Shown: positions 1 through 8,663, counted from the first letter of the stretch. The stretch is DNA of 64,000 nucleotides from Mycoplasmatota bacterium (GCA_018622675.1 CP076020.1:372001-436000); one strand, 5' to 3'. A program made the numbers and translations. Notes: generated from the sequence alone by a model not told the origin.

Positions 1-1077
1 ACACTCTCGGTGAGTTTGATTACCTATATATTTTTAGAGGATTTGTTGTTGTTTTTTGGCGCGACTGAAGGTAATATTGATTATGCAAGAGACTATTTAT
101 TAATTATTTTAATTGCCTTAATTCCTTTTTCTTTAGGCGTTATGATGAATAATTTAACTCGAGCAGAAGGTAGAGTTAAAATTGCCATGTGGTCTTTAGT
201 GATTGGCGCAGGGTTTAATATTGTGCTTGACCCAATATTCATCTTTGAATGGGGATTTAACCTGGGTGTTCAAGGTGCAGCATACGCAACTGCGATTGCA
301 AAAACAGCAGCCTTTATTTATATTTTCTTACAGGCTTTATCAAAGAAATCTTCTTTAGCCATAGATTTAAAACATATTTATCGAATTGATTTATCAGCCG
401 CTAAGGAAATGATTGCTGTTGGTTTGCCATCTTTTGCTAGAGTTGCTATGGGAAGTGTATTAATTATAATTGTTAACAATTTGATTAAAGATTATTCCGC
501 TAGTGTGACAATGGCAACTACTTATCAATCCATCTACGGGGTTATTAATCGCCTGATTAGATTTTCCTTAATGCCAGGTTTTGGCTTAGTACAAGGTATG
601 GTACCTATTGTTGGATATAATTTTGGCGCAAAAAAATATGATAGAGTCTATGAAGTCATGTCCTTTGCTTCGAAATTGTTATTAGCATATTTTACCTTTG
701 CATTGGTCATGATTATGTTTTTCTCTCCAGCACTTTTTTCTATTTTCACTAAGGGAGAGACGGAAAATGTTGATCAATTTATTAATTTAGGTTCATCAGC
801 ATTTAGAATTGTTGCTATAGGCTTTTCTTTTGTAACATATCAAGTGATATTATCAAGTGGTTACCAAGCTATGGGTTATCCTATTAGAGCTTTCATAGTT
901 GCTTTATCGAGAAGGTTTATCTTATTCATTCCTTTTGCATTTTTATTAACTTATATAATGGGAATTGATGGTATATGGTGGACTTTTGTGGTTGCTGATT
1001 TTGTGACTGGTGTCATATCATATATCGTTTATAAAATTGAAATGAAAGAACTGAAGACAAAAATAGTGGGTGTTTAA
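1..1077 (+). CDS. MATE family efflux transporter, C-terminal part (5' end outside window)
   Basis: This is the C-terminal two thirds of a multidrug and toxin extrusion (MATE) transporter, an inner-membrane exporter driven by Na+ or H+. The frame is already open at base 1, so the true start lies upstream and the GTG at 10 is not a real start. About nine hydrophobic segments are visible. A family-typical stretch (NNLTRAEGRVKIAM, then NIVLDPIFIF) marks the end of the first half, and PIVGYNFGAKKYDR marks the second half. The typical family length is about 450 residues and about 358 are seen here. The Old Yellow Enzyme gene follows immediately, so the two are probably cotranscribed. The substrate cannot be told from sequence. 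Confidence 0.9.
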   Translation, partial: TLSVSLITYIFLEDLLLFFGATEGNIDYARDYLLIILIALIPFSLGVMMNNLTRAEGRVKIAMWSLVIGAGFNIVLDPIFIFEWGFNLGVQGAAYATAIAKTAAFIYIFLQALSKKSSLAIDLKHIYRIDLSAAKEMIAVGLPSFARVAMGSVLIIIVNNLIKDYSASVTMATTYQSIYGVINRLIRFSLMPGFGLVQGMVPIVGYNFGAKKYDRVYEVMSFASKLLLAYFTFALVMIMFFSPALFSIFTKGETENVDQFINLGSSAFRIVAIGFSFVTYQVILSSGYQAMGYPIRAFIVALSRRFILFIPFAFLLTYIMGIDGIWWTFVVADFVTGVISYIVYKIEMKELKTKIVGV

Positions 1078-1078
1078 T

Positions 1079-2131
1079 ATGAATCAAGTTTTTAGTGAAA
1101 AAAGAATTAAAAACCAAATGATTAAAAATAGATTTGTTTTACCACCATTGGTAACATTTAATTTTTCCGAAAATGGTTTTGTTAATGAAAGAAAATTAAA
1201 TCATTACAAACAAATAGCAAACAATGGTATAGGTATGATTGTGGTTGAAGCAACAGCTGTTCATCCAAATGGTCGTTTATCTGATGATCAATTAGGTATC
1301 TGGGATGATAAATTTATACCGGGATTAAGAAAATTAGCGGATGTTGTACACAAGGCGGATTGTAAAGTGCTTATACAAATTCATCATGCTGGAGCAAAAA
1401 CTAAAGTGACTGGATTAGAAGATATAGTCTCAGCTTCTGACTATAAAAATGCAAGAGCTTTATCTTTAAAAGAAATACAAGATATTATTTTAGATTTTAA
1501 AGCAGCTGCATTAAGAGCTGAGAAGGCTGGTTTTGATGGTGTTGAAGTTCATGGAGCACACGGATATTTACTGACCCAGTTTTTTTCACTTAAATCAAAT
1601 AAAAGAAATGATAACTACGGTGGATCATTTGAAAATAGAATAAGAATTGCTGAAGAAATATATAAGGAAATTAAAAGAGTGACTAGTAATGACTTTATCA
1701 TTGGCATCAGAATGGGGTGTAATGAAAACTCATTGAATGAATCTAAGAGATTTGCAAAAACATTTGAAAAAATTGGTTATGATTATTTAAGTGTTTCAAC
1801 AGGTTTAGATGCTAGTCAGATAGAAAAACCAACTCATTTTCCATACCATTGGATTGTCTATGGTGGTAGTGAAATAAAAAAAGCAGTAAACATACCTGTT
1901 ATTGGAGTATATAAAATCAAGGATAAAGAGCAAATAGAATATTTGATCAATGAAAATCTTCTTGATTTTGTAGCTGTTGGTAGAGGCCAATTGGCAGACT
2001 ATAATTTTACTAAACATTTAAGAAATAATGAGAAAATACTAACTTGTCTGGAATGTAATCCTTGCCAATGGCGAATTGACGGGTCAAAATGTCCTAGACA
2101 AAGACAAGTTAGGCAAAAAAATGCAAATTGA
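1079..2131 (+). CDS. Old Yellow Enzyme family NADH:flavin oxidoreductase
   Basis: A 350-residue single-domain FMN-dependent TIM-barrel oxidoreductase of the Old Yellow Enzyme family, expected to reduce activated alkenes with NAD(P)H. Family signatures are IQIHHAG at about 99-105 and HGAHGYLLTQFFS at 158-170, followed by NDNYGGSFENR. The C-terminal 2-enoate-reductase-type iron-sulfur/FAD extension is absent, although a small cysteine cluster (CLECNPC) lies near the end. A GTG at 1070 would overlap the MATE gene. ATG 1079 is preferred because the GTGGG stretch then sits at ribosome-binding distance. It ends with TGA. The physiological substrate is unknown. Confidence 0.9.
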   Translation: MNQVFSEKRIKNQMIKNRFVLPPLVTFNFSENGFVNERKLNHYKQIANNGIGMIVVEATAVHPNGRLSDDQLGIWDDKFIPGLRKLADVVHKADCKVLIQIHHAGAKTKVTGLEDIVSASDYKNARALSLKEIQDIILDFKAAALRAEKAGFDGVEVHGAHGYLLTQFFSLKSNKRNDNYGGSFENRIRIAEEIYKEIKRVTSNDFIIGIRMGCNENSLNESKRFAKTFEKIGYDYLSVSTGLDASQIEKPTHFPYHWIVYGGSEIKKAVNIPVIGVYKIKDKEQIEYLINENLLDFVAVGRGQLADYNFTKHLRNNEKILTCLECNPCQWRIDGSKCPRQRQVRQKNAN

Positions 2132-2143
2132 TAAATCTCTTAG

Positions 2144-2172
2144 GTGTAAAATAATATATTTTATGTTATAAT
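2144..2172 (+). promoter_or_regulatory. Promoter of the bL25 gene
   Basis: An extended -10 element (TGT plus TATAAT, 2164-2172) lies about 40 bases before the bL25 start. The -35 region around 2144 is weak, as is common when TGn is present. The AAAGGAG ribosome binding site just before ATG 2214 follows. Confidence 0.55.
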
Positions 2173-2213
2173 ACTTATGATAAAATTATAAACACGATAG
2201 AAAGGAGCCTAAT

Positions 2214-2831
2214 ATGAAGATTGAAAAACGTACTGATTCTTTGAAAGATGTCAGAGGAAGTCATAAAATTCCTGGTGTATTATTCGGAAAGACAATAGAG
2301 CCAATTTCTATTCAAGTTGATGAAAAACCTTTCCATGATATGTATGCTGAAAAAGGAATGACACAAACTTTTGATGTAAAACTTGGAAATAAAAAACACT
2401 TAGTTTATATTAAAGACATTCAAAGAGATATCATAAAACATAACCAATTTTTAAATATTAAGCTACAAAAAGTATCTAAAGATGATACAATTACTGCTGA
2501 TATTCCACTACACATTACCGGAAAAGAAGCTGTAGAAAAACCAGGAATTATTGTTTCAGTTCCTAATGATTCATTAGAAGTTGAATATAATGTAGGATCT
2601 GGTGTAGCAAGCATAGATGTTGATGTTTCAACATTAAAAGTTGGAGATTCTTTACATGTTAAAGATCTAGACATTCCTGAAGGATTAAAAGTATTAGTTG
2701 ACCCAGAACAAACAGTTGTTTCAGTTATTGAAAATACTTATTCCGAAGAAGAACTAGATACTGAAGAAGAAATGGATGCATCAGATGTTGAAGTAATTAA
2801 CGAAAAAGATGCTGACGAAGACGAAGAATAA
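2214..2831 (+). CDS. rplY: 50S ribosomal protein bL25 (general stress protein Ctc type)
   Basis: Ribosomal protein bL25, which binds 5S rRNA. This is the long Ctc form with an N-terminal 5S-binding domain (about 1-90) and a C-terminal beta domain (about 95-175). Recognisable pieces are KIPGVLFGK near the start, DIQRDIIKHNQFLNIKLQKV in the middle, and the DIPLHITGKEAV and VDVSTLKVGDSLHVKDL stretches. The 205-residue length fits Ctc-type proteins, and the acidic tail (about 178-205) is typical. It has its own promoter and a strong terminator, so it is a single-gene unit. Confidence 0.95.
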   Translation: MKIEKRTDSLKDVRGSHKIPGVLFGKTIEPISIQVDEKPFHDMYAEKGMTQTFDVKLGNKKHLVYIKDIQRDIIKHNQFLNIKLQKVSKDDTITADIPLHITGKEAVEKPGIIVSVPNDSLEVEYNVGSGVASIDVDVSTLKVGDSLHVKDLDIPEGLKVLVDPEQTVVSVIENTYSEEELDTEEEMDASDVEVINEKDADEDEE

Positions 2832-2847
2832 TCATTATTTATAAGAT

Positions 2848-2877
2848 TAAAAACACTCTATCTTGAGTGTTTTTTTC
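2848..2877 (+). terminator. Intrinsic terminator after the bL25 gene
   Basis: Inverted repeat AAACACTC / GAGTGTTT with a six-base loop, followed by a run of T. Confidence 0.85.
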
Positions 2878-2924
2878 TTTGTAAATTTTAAAAATAATCG
2901 TAATTTTAATAAATATAATAAAAA

Positions 2925-2956
2925 TTACCAATAAAAACGTTGGCTTATACGTATAT
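2925..2956 (+). promoter_or_regulatory. Probable ECF sigma promoter (autoregulation), copy 1
   Basis: The 12-base block TTACCAATAAAA starts at 2925, and ATACGTATAT starts 22 bases later at 2947. The same two blocks with the same 22-base offset lie before the lipoprotein gene at 4618 and were not noticed elsewhere in the window. ECF sigma factors often recognise CGT in the -10 region, so this looks like an autoregulated promoter. A separate TATAAT at 2975-2980 could give basal transcription by the housekeeping sigma factor. Confidence 0.6.
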
Positions 2957-2997
2957 ACATTGAAGGCAAAATGGTATAATAAGCATGGAGGGTATAT

Positions 2998-3510
2998 ATG
3001 CCTATAGACTTTGATGACTACATAGATAAACTTATACTGAAAGATAACCAAGCCTTTGAAACAGTTTATGAACATACTAAAAAAGGCGTTTTTTCTATAA
3101 TCATTTCTTTAGTTAGAAATAGAACAGTAACAGAAGACTTAATGCAAGATACTTATATTAAAATGATAAAAAAAATTAAACAATATAAACGTGGAAGAAA
3201 TTTTAATGCATGGTTAATGCAAATAGCCAAAAATACAGCATTAGATTACCTGAGAAAGGCAAATAGAGAAACGATTTACGATCCCCAGGAACAATCATAT
3301 ATGCATGAATCTTTAAAAACAGAAGCTAAGACATATGATGTTTTAGATTTAGTAAAAACTCTAAATGAAGAAGAAAAACAAATAGTATTATTAAGGGCCG
3401 TATCTGATATGAAATTTAAAGATATTGCAAAAATAGTAAATAAACCACTTGGAACTGTTTTATGGATTTATAATCGATCAATTAAGTCATTAAAAAAGGA
3501 TGTGGGTTAA
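2998..3510 (+). CDS. ECF-type RNA polymerase sigma factor
   Basis: A 170-residue extracytoplasmic-function sigma factor. Region 2 spans about 20-90: the stretch TVTEDLMQDTYIKM is the typical region 2.2, followed by NFNAWLMQIAKNTALDYLRK. Region 4 spans about 115-168, with EEEKQIVLLRAV, a helix-turn-helix in DIAKIVNKPLGTVLW, and RSIKSLKK. There are no regions 1 or 3, as expected for ECF factors. The downstream gene overlaps or abuts it and encodes a one-pass membrane protein that is probably the anti-sigma factor. A GGAGGG ribosome binding site lies at 2987-2992. Its likely targets are the two promoters sharing the TTACCAATAAAA...ATACGTATAT pattern. Confidence 0.93.
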   Translation: MPIDFDDYIDKLILKDNQAFETVYEHTKKGVFSIIISLVRNRTVTEDLMQDTYIKMIKKIKQYKRGRNFNAWLMQIAKNTALDYLRKANRETIYDPQEQSYMHESLKTEAKTYDVLDLVKTLNEEEKQIVLLRAVSDMKFKDIAKIVNKPLGTVLWIYNRSIKSLKKDVG

Positions 3511-3511
3511 G

Positions 3512-4552
3512 ATGAATCATAAAGATATTAAGAATAAAATTAAAGAAAGTGCTTTATCAGAGATGCCAGATGTACTTCATAAGATAAATTTAGATTCAAT
3601 TGAGATAGAACCCGAACAAGTAAAAACCAAGATAAATTCTCATTTTAATTTTAAACTTGCCTTTACAGCATTTTTGTTAATCATAACTGGTTTTTTTGCA
3701 TTTCAAATCTTCAATATTTCAGATACATCATATCCTTTAGAATCTGATATGGAAGTGTTAGCTTTTGAAACGATTTCTTCACAAGCTCTTTTGGATTATG
3801 CATTAGTAGAAGAAACCAATCTTTCTAATCCTTTATCAATGCTTACACAATCAGATGCAAATGACGCTGAAGAATACTTAAATACAATGACTCCTTTGAT
3901 AAAGATAGCTGAGTTAATGATAAATAATAAGGATAGTATTACATATCAAGAATATGATTCTGATTTAATAGACTATGAAAAGAGAATACATTTTTCAGCT
4001 TATAATTTAAGCAATGAAATCATAGAATATGATATTTATTATAATATACAAAATGAAACAATTGATGGTCAAATCCGATATGAAGAATATGCTTATAATT
4101 TCACCAAAGATAATGAAAGTTTAAAAATGTTTAAAAACGATAATGATTATATTGAAGTTATGGATAATATGAATAGTGAAAATCATGAGTTTACTTACAC
4201 ATACTTTAAAAGTCAAACAGAAGAATTCTCTACAAAGATTAAAATGTTATTATTAAATGAACAATATCAAGCAGAGTTTGATTATGAACATAAAAATGGC
4301 ATGAAAATAGGTTTATTAATGAAACGACAAAATCAAACGACTATGGATGTTGATTATCATATCGAAGATCAAAGTGAAAAATTCAATGGTCGATTTAATG
4401 TCGATACTAAGAGTGATGAAACAACAGGTAAGATGATGTATCGATTTATATTTGGTGACTCATCATCTGTAGAGATGGAAAAACCAAATCGACCGCATCA
4501 CAGTATGCCCGGAAATTCACCAGAACAAGGACCTCCGGGACACAATCATTAA
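3512..4552 (+). CDS. Putative membrane-bound anti-sigma factor with large outer domain
   Basis: A 346-residue protein with a short cytoplasmic part (about 1-47), one membrane helix (about 48-68) and a large extracellular domain. It lies directly after an ECF sigma gene, which is the usual place for an anti-sigma factor. No ZAS zinc-binding motif is visible in the cytoplasmic part, so the call rests on context and topology. The outer domain resembles the lipoprotein encoded next: both contain a block with ISS and LL(D/S)Y near the start and a block of the form YNLS(N/K)E followed by an IYYNI/LYYNV strand. The C-terminus is rich in His, Pro and Gly. ATG 3512 is preferred over ATG 3500 because AAGGA then lies 11 bases upstream. 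Confidence 0.65.
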   Translation: MNHKDIKNKIKESALSEMPDVLHKINLDSIEIEPEQVKTKINSHFNFKLAFTAFLLIITGFFAFQIFNISDTSYPLESDMEVLAFETISSQALLDYALVEETNLSNPLSMLTQSDANDAEEYLNTMTPLIKIAELMINNKDSITYQEYDSDLIDYEKRIHFSAYNLSNEIIEYDIYYNIQNETIDGQIRYEEYAYNFTKDNESLKMFKNDNDYIEVMDNMNSENHEFTYTYFKSQTEEFSTKIKMLLLNEQYQAEFDYEHKNGMKIGLLMKRQNQTTMDVDYHIEDQSEKFNGRFNVDTKSDETTGKMMYRFIFGDSSSVEMEKPNRPHHSMPGNSPEQGPPGHNH

Positions 4553-4565
4553 ATTTTTTAATTTT

Positions 4566-4597
4566 TTACCAATAAAATACGTGTTTCATACGTATAT
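4566..4597 (+). promoter_or_regulatory. Probable ECF sigma promoter, copy 2
   Basis: TTACCAATAAAA at 4566 and ATACGTATAT at 4588 repeat the pattern and spacing of copy 1 at 2925-2956. The gene start (4618) and its AAAGGAGG ribosome binding site follow at a suitable distance. This implies that the lipoprotein gene is a direct target of the sigma factor encoded upstream. Confidence 0.6.
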
Positions 4598-4617
4598 TAG
4601 TCAAAGGAGGTATTAAA

Positions 4618-5712
4618 ATGAAAAAATTATTAGTAATAGTTCTAGGATTAGCAATGGGATTAACAATTATGAGTTGTACAGGTGAGGCCGAAGAAATTGT
4701 CCAGTCAGACGAACAAGTTATTGCTCTTGAGGCTATTTCATCATCAATGTTACTTTCTTATAATGAAAGTTCAGTAGAAGAAATAAAAAATACATTCGAT
4801 CATACAAGTTTATCAGAAAACCAAATTAACGATTTAGATTATTATGTAGAAATGGTAGAAGCTTTTTTAGGTAATGATAACTTAGAGGTTGAATCTCAGG
4901 AATCAGATAATGAAGATTATGAAATGATGATGGTTTATAAAACATATAACTTAAGTAAGGAAGAAATGAGTTATACATTATATTATAATGTTTATGATTT
5001 CGAAGAAGATACAACAACTGAAGAAGCAACAACTGAAGAAGCAACAACTGAAGAAGCAACAACCGAAGAAGCTACTTCAGAAACTTCAACAGAGACAGAG
5101 TCATTAGCTTTTGGAACTCAAAGTGACAATGACGGAAACTTTATGTTTAATGATGAGGATGACCAATACGCAACTCAAGCCATTAAAGGAATTTTAGTTT
5201 ACGGAGATCTTACATATGAAGTAGAAGGTAAAATCTTAAATGTCGAAGGTAAAGAAATTATTAGAGTTAGATCTTTCATTGATGAAGATAATTTTGTATT
5301 AGTAAATTATCAAAAAGATGAAACTGAGATTGACAAAGAAAAGTTTTTCTTCCAAATGGTAGAAAATGGTCAAGTAATGACAAGATCTAAAGTAATGATT
5401 TTTGAAAATGAAAACATGCAACATGTTCAATTAGAGTTTATTGATGGTGATAATTATGAAAGGTACCAATTCCATATTAGAGAAACAGATGGTGTAACTT
5501 ATATTCATATCAATTACAATATCAGCACAGAAGAAGAAACTAGTAAAGGAAATATCCACTTAACTAAAACTATTGATTCTGAAACGGGTGAAGCGATTTA
5601 TACTTACAAAGTTGCCCCTGATAAAGGACAAGGTTCAGAATATAACAAAAGACATCAACATGGTAAAAATGATATGACAGACAGACCAAGTCAAAACCAA
5701 TCAAAATTTTAA
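4618..5712 (+). CDS. Lipoprotein related to the neighbouring anti-sigma outer domain
   Basis: A 364-residue secreted lipoprotein with a signal peptide and lipobox IMSC (Cys20). Residues about 132-151 are a run of TTEEA repeats encoded by near-identical 15-base repeats at 5012-5071. The rest resembles the extracellular domain of the upstream membrane protein: IALEAISSSMLLSY matches its AFETISSQALLDY, and YNLSKEEMSYTLYYNV matches its YNLSNEIIEYDIYYNI. A His-containing tail (KRHQHGKND) again matches a His-rich tail upstream. It has no known-family match that I recognise. Its promoter copies that of the sigma gene. A sensor, decoy or feedback role is inference. Confidence 0.7.
   Translation: MKKLLVIVLGLAMGLTIMSCTGEAEEIVQSDEQVIALEAISSSMLLSYNESSVEEIKNTFDHTSLSENQINDLDYYVEMVEAFLGNDNLEVESQESDNEDYEMMMVYKTYNLSKEEMSYTLYYNVYDFEEDTTTEEATTEEATTEEATTEEATSETSTETESLAFGTQSDNDGNFMFNDEDDQYATQAIKGILVYGDLTYEVEGKILNVEGKEIIRVRSFIDEDNFVLVNYQKDETEIDKEKFFFQMVENGQVMTRSKVMIFENENMQHVQLEFIDGDNYERYQFHIRETDGVTYIHINYNISTEEETSKGNIHLTKTIDSETGEAIYTYKVAPDKGQGSEYNKRHQHGKNDMTDRPSQNQSKF
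5012..5071 (+). repeat. 15-base tandem repeat encoding TTEEA
   Basis: About four copies of the unit ACAACTGAAGAAGCA lie in tandem inside the lipoprotein gene. They encode an acidic low-complexity linker and could vary in copy number by slippage. Confidence 0.85.
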
Positions 5713-5732
5713 TGAGTTTATGAATCATAGCA

Positions 5733-5766
5733 AAAACAAGTTTAGAAATTCTAAACTTGTTTTTTA
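5733..5766 (+). terminator. Intrinsic terminator after the lipoprotein gene
   Basis: A 12-base-pair stem (AACAAGTTTAGA / TCTAAACTTGTT) with a short loop, followed by a T run. Confidence 0.9.
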
Positions 5767-5794
5767 TTTGCAAAAAAATATTATGTGGTATACT
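5767..5794 (+). promoter_or_regulatory. Promoter of the metalloprotease gene
   Basis: Extended -10 TGG-TATACT at 5786-5794, with TTTGCA at 5767 as a possible -35. The gene starts at 5818 after a GGAGGT site. Confidence 0.5.
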
Positions 5795-5817
5795 AGTAAT
5801 ACTATACTGGAGGTTAT

Positions 5818-7302
5818 ATGAAAAAAATACTAACGTTATTCTTATTTGCTTTTATTTTCACATCATTTATCGCTTGTGATGCCTTTATAATTCCTGAAAA
5901 CATCTCAACAGAAGAACCAGTGACTGATGATAATGAGTTGACCACTTCAAAACCTATTACAGAGGATTTAACTAGTGATCCATCATCGACTGATGTGGAT
6001 ATAACTCATAGCCAACCATTTACTCCGGAAGGATATTCTTTATTGCAAGATGAACTTGAAAGTTTCGGTATTCCCTCAATAGGAAGTGTAAATGTCTTGG
6101 TTTTCGCAGTAGATTTTCCCGACTCAAAACATTCAAGTTCACAAGCCAGTATTGATGATATAGAGACTGCTTTTAATGGTAGTTCAAACGATTTAGATTT
6201 TGAATCAGTCAGAAGTTACTATCAAAAGTCATCTTACGACCAATTACATATAAACGCTGATGTTTATGGATATTATACTTTGTCTAAAACAGCTTCTTAT
6301 TACGAAAGAGAAAGTGAAAAATATATGGAAGTTGACCCCTATACAGGTGAATATATCTATGATGAAGATGAAGTAACTCATGTTGAAAGTGATATCATTA
6401 ATGAACTATTAACTCATTATGATGATCAGATAAATTATAGTGATTATGATAGCAATGATGATGGATTTATAGATGGTATTTATCTTATATACAATCACCC
6501 TTCTGAGCCAGATACTGACTTATGGTGGGCTTATCAATATAATTATGCTTATAACGATTTAAATCAGAGTAGTTTTGATGGTGTTAGTCCAGATTATTAT
6601 ACATGGGCATCTAATGACTTTCTTAATGAAGGAGATGATGACATTAACGCACGGACATATATTCATGAAACTGGACATATGTTAGGGCTTGATGATTATT
6701 ATGATTACTCAACAGAAGATACGTATAATAATGGTGGGTTAGGAACGTATATGATGGATTATACCATAGGCGATCATGATCCGTTTTCTAAAATATTACT
6801 AGGATGGGTTAAACCAATTGTCATTGAATCATCGGCAACAATAGATATTTCATCAAGTATTGAAAGCCAAGATGTATTATTAATTATTGATGAATGGAAG
6901 GGTACAATTTTTGATGAATATTTATTACTTACCTATTATAAACCTATTGGGCTAAATAGTTATGACCCAGAATTTATCTTTACACAATCTGGGATCAATA
7001 TTTTCCATGTTTCCGCAGAAATAGGAGATGGATATTTAACTGATTCATATTACTATTCTATTTTCAATCATAACAATACGGATACTGAAGATAAACTAAT
7101 AGATATTATAGAAGCTGACATGAATGAAAATATAGAAGAACTAGGTATCGTTGAAAATAGTGACTTATTCCAAGAAGGTCAAGTTTTAAATTATAGTATT
7201 TACCCTAGTTATAGATGGTATGATGATCGGTTAATTAATTTTACTGTCTCTATAGATCATATCACTTATGAAAAAGCAAGAATAACTATTAGCTACAAAT
7301 AA
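5818..7302 (+). CDS. Secreted M6-like metalloprotease (lipoprotein)
   Basis: A 494-residue zinc metalloprotease anchored as a lipoprotein (lipobox FIAC, Cys20). A Thr/Ser/Glu-rich linker spans about 25-70. The catalytic motif HETGH at 283-287, followed by MLGLDDYYD, fits the HExxH...GxxD signature of the M6 (immune inhibitor A) group; His283, His287 and the following Asp are likely zinc ligands and Glu284 the catalytic base. An upstream DSNDDGFIDGIYLIYN stretch is also typical of the group. It probably degrades extracellular protein. It is transcribed alone and converges on a nuclease gene across a shared terminator. Confidence 0.88.
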   Translation: MKKILTLFLFAFIFTSFIACDAFIIPENISTEEPVTDDNELTTSKPITEDLTSDPSSTDVDITHSQPFTPEGYSLLQDELESFGIPSIGSVNVLVFAVDFPDSKHSSSQASIDDIETAFNGSSNDLDFESVRSYYQKSSYDQLHINADVYGYYTLSKTASYYERESEKYMEVDPYTGEYIYDEDEVTHVESDIINELLTHYDDQINYSDYDSNDDGFIDGIYLIYNHPSEPDTDLWWAYQYNYAYNDLNQSSFDGVSPDYYTWASNDFLNEGDDDINARTYIHETGHMLGLDDYYDYSTEDTYNNGGLGTYMMDYTIGDHDPFSKILLGWVKPIVIESSATIDISSSIESQDVLLIIDEWKGTIFDEYLLLTYYKPIGLNSYDPEFIFTQSGINIFHVSAEIGDGYLTDSYYYSIFNHNNTDTEDKLIDIIEADMNENIEELGIVENSDLFQEGQVLNYSIYPSYRWYDDRLINFTVSIDHITYEKARITISYK

Positions 7303-7334
7303 TCAAGCATATCAAAATAATTAAATATAAATAT

Positions 7335-7371
7335 AAAAAGTAGACACGAAATAAAAAAGTGTCTACTTTTT
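7335..7371. terminator. Bidirectional terminator between metalloprotease and nuclease genes
   Basis: The 13-base-pair inverted repeat AAAAAGTAGACAC / GTGTCTACTTTTT carries A and T runs on its flanks, so it can work for both converging genes. Confidence 0.9.
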
Positions 7372-7399
7372 GTAGGTTCAGTTTGTAAAGGCTAGTTTT

Positions 7400-8548
7400 T
7401 TAATTGTAATCTTCAGCCGTTCCCCAAATCAATTCAACTAAATCAGGTAAATCAATAAAAGGGTTTCGATTTTCTTGATATGAAAAAATAACTTCATTTC
7501 TTTTGATTTCTTGTTCACTTACAGGGTCTTCTATGTGCCAACGAAGTAGATCGTCAATGTCTCCGTAAACTGGTAATTTTAAACTTTTATCTTCCTCGGG
7601 ATCATTAATAACTTCTAGATCTAAAATGTCTGATTCATAGCGAACAGCCATGTAGAAGATCATTCTAGCAACATCACCCTTAACCTCATCTCTTGGTTCA
7701 AATTCCCATACATTACATGTAGTATTGCCGTAGCCTCGATCCTCTATGTTTTCATCATCACCATCAAAACAATCTTCAAAAAAGCGATTGTTTTTGGTTG
7801 AGTTCATGACTCTTTCGGCTGCGACCAAATGGTGAGCATCATTATGAGCAGTATCATTATCATCAGAGAAATCTCCTCTGGATTTTGACCAAATGTGTTC
7901 TCTGTTCCATTCAACTGTCTTTACTTCGCCATAAGCTTCCATTTGACAAAAATCAGGTGGATTGATAGTATCTTGACAATCTTTAGGTATAGAAAGACCT
8001 GTATAAAAGCCTAAGATATTATTTTCGTTATTAGGATCTTCATCGGCTTCTCTTAAAATATCCCATATATCGGTGTCATCATCTGTATAAGGATACTCTA
8101 TATGATCTTTTATTATATGATGTAAAGCGTTCTTTAGCTGGTCTCCTTCTAAACCATCAATTCCATCATAATATCCAACTGGGATATACATGGAACCATC
8201 GGCATTTTCAATAACATTGTAGGTGTAATGATAAGAACTAACATTACCGGCCTTATCTACAGCTTTTATCTCTATGGTATGTTCGCCTAAGACATCTGTC
8301 TTAAATATATCCAATATTTCTACTTTACATGTGGAATCCACATTATCTTCACATTCTACTGTGAGTTCATAGTCTTCGTTTAATAAATATCGATCTCTCA
8401 GATTACTGGTGTTGATGGTGGGTTCTTCTGAATCAAATTGTCTTTCTATTTGTTCGACCACCCCTAATTCAAGATAATCGTCAATAAAATAAATAGCCGC
8501 TACAATCATTACAATGATTGAAATGAGTGCAGTTAATTTCTTTTTCAT
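7400..8548 (-). CDS. Secreted endonuclease I family nuclease with Ig-like domain
   Basis: A 382-residue non-specific nuclease of the endonuclease I (EndA/Bsn) family, exported or membrane-anchored by an N-terminal hydrophobic segment (about 6-22). Residues about 48-115 look like a bacterial Ig-like domain, with EHTIEIKAVDKAGNVSSYHY typical of HYR/DUF5011-type folds. The nuclease domain spans about 125-375 and has the family motif NREHIWSKSRGD (215-226), NDAHH (236-240) and NSTKNNRFF (249-257); the histidines are likely metal ligands or catalytic. An AAGGAGAT ribosome binding site precedes the start. It probably digests environmental DNA for nucleosides. Confidence 0.9.
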   Translation of the reverse strand: MKKKLTALISIIVMIVAAIYFIDDYLELGVVEQIERQFDSEEPTINTSNLRDRYLLNEDYELTVECEDNVDSTCKVEILDIFKTDVLGEHTIEIKAVDKAGNVSSYHYTYNVIENADGSMYIPVGYYDGIDGLEGDQLKNALHHIIKDHIEYPYTDDDTDIWDILREADEDPNNENNILGFYTGLSIPKDCQDTINPPDFCQMEAYGEVKTVEWNREHIWSKSRGDFSDDNDTAHNDAHHLVAAERVMNSTKNNRFFEDCFDGDDENIEDRGYGNTTCNVWEFEPRDEVKGDVARMIFYMAVRYESDILDLEVINDPEEDKSLKLPVYGDIDDLLRWHIEDPVSEQEIKRNEVIFSYQENRNPFIDLPDLVELIWGTAEDYN

Positions 8549-8633
8549 ATTAAGTCATCTCCTTATTTAAATATTGTAACATATAAATAAAATAAATAGA
8601 GTTTAAAATCATATTTAATATATATATTTTTCG

Positions 8634-8642
8634 TGATATAAT
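8634..8642 (+). promoter_or_regulatory. Extended -10 promoter of the FN3-like lipoprotein gene
   Basis: TGA-TATAAT at 8634-8642 lies 22 bases before ATG 8664. The -35 is not clear. Confidence 0.5.
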
Positions 8643-8663
8643 AGTATCAGTTGGAGGGATAAA

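Noticed and set aside
5012-5071. CRISPR-like repeat
   Set aside because: The repeats are 15 bases, directly tandem without spacers and in frame inside a gene.
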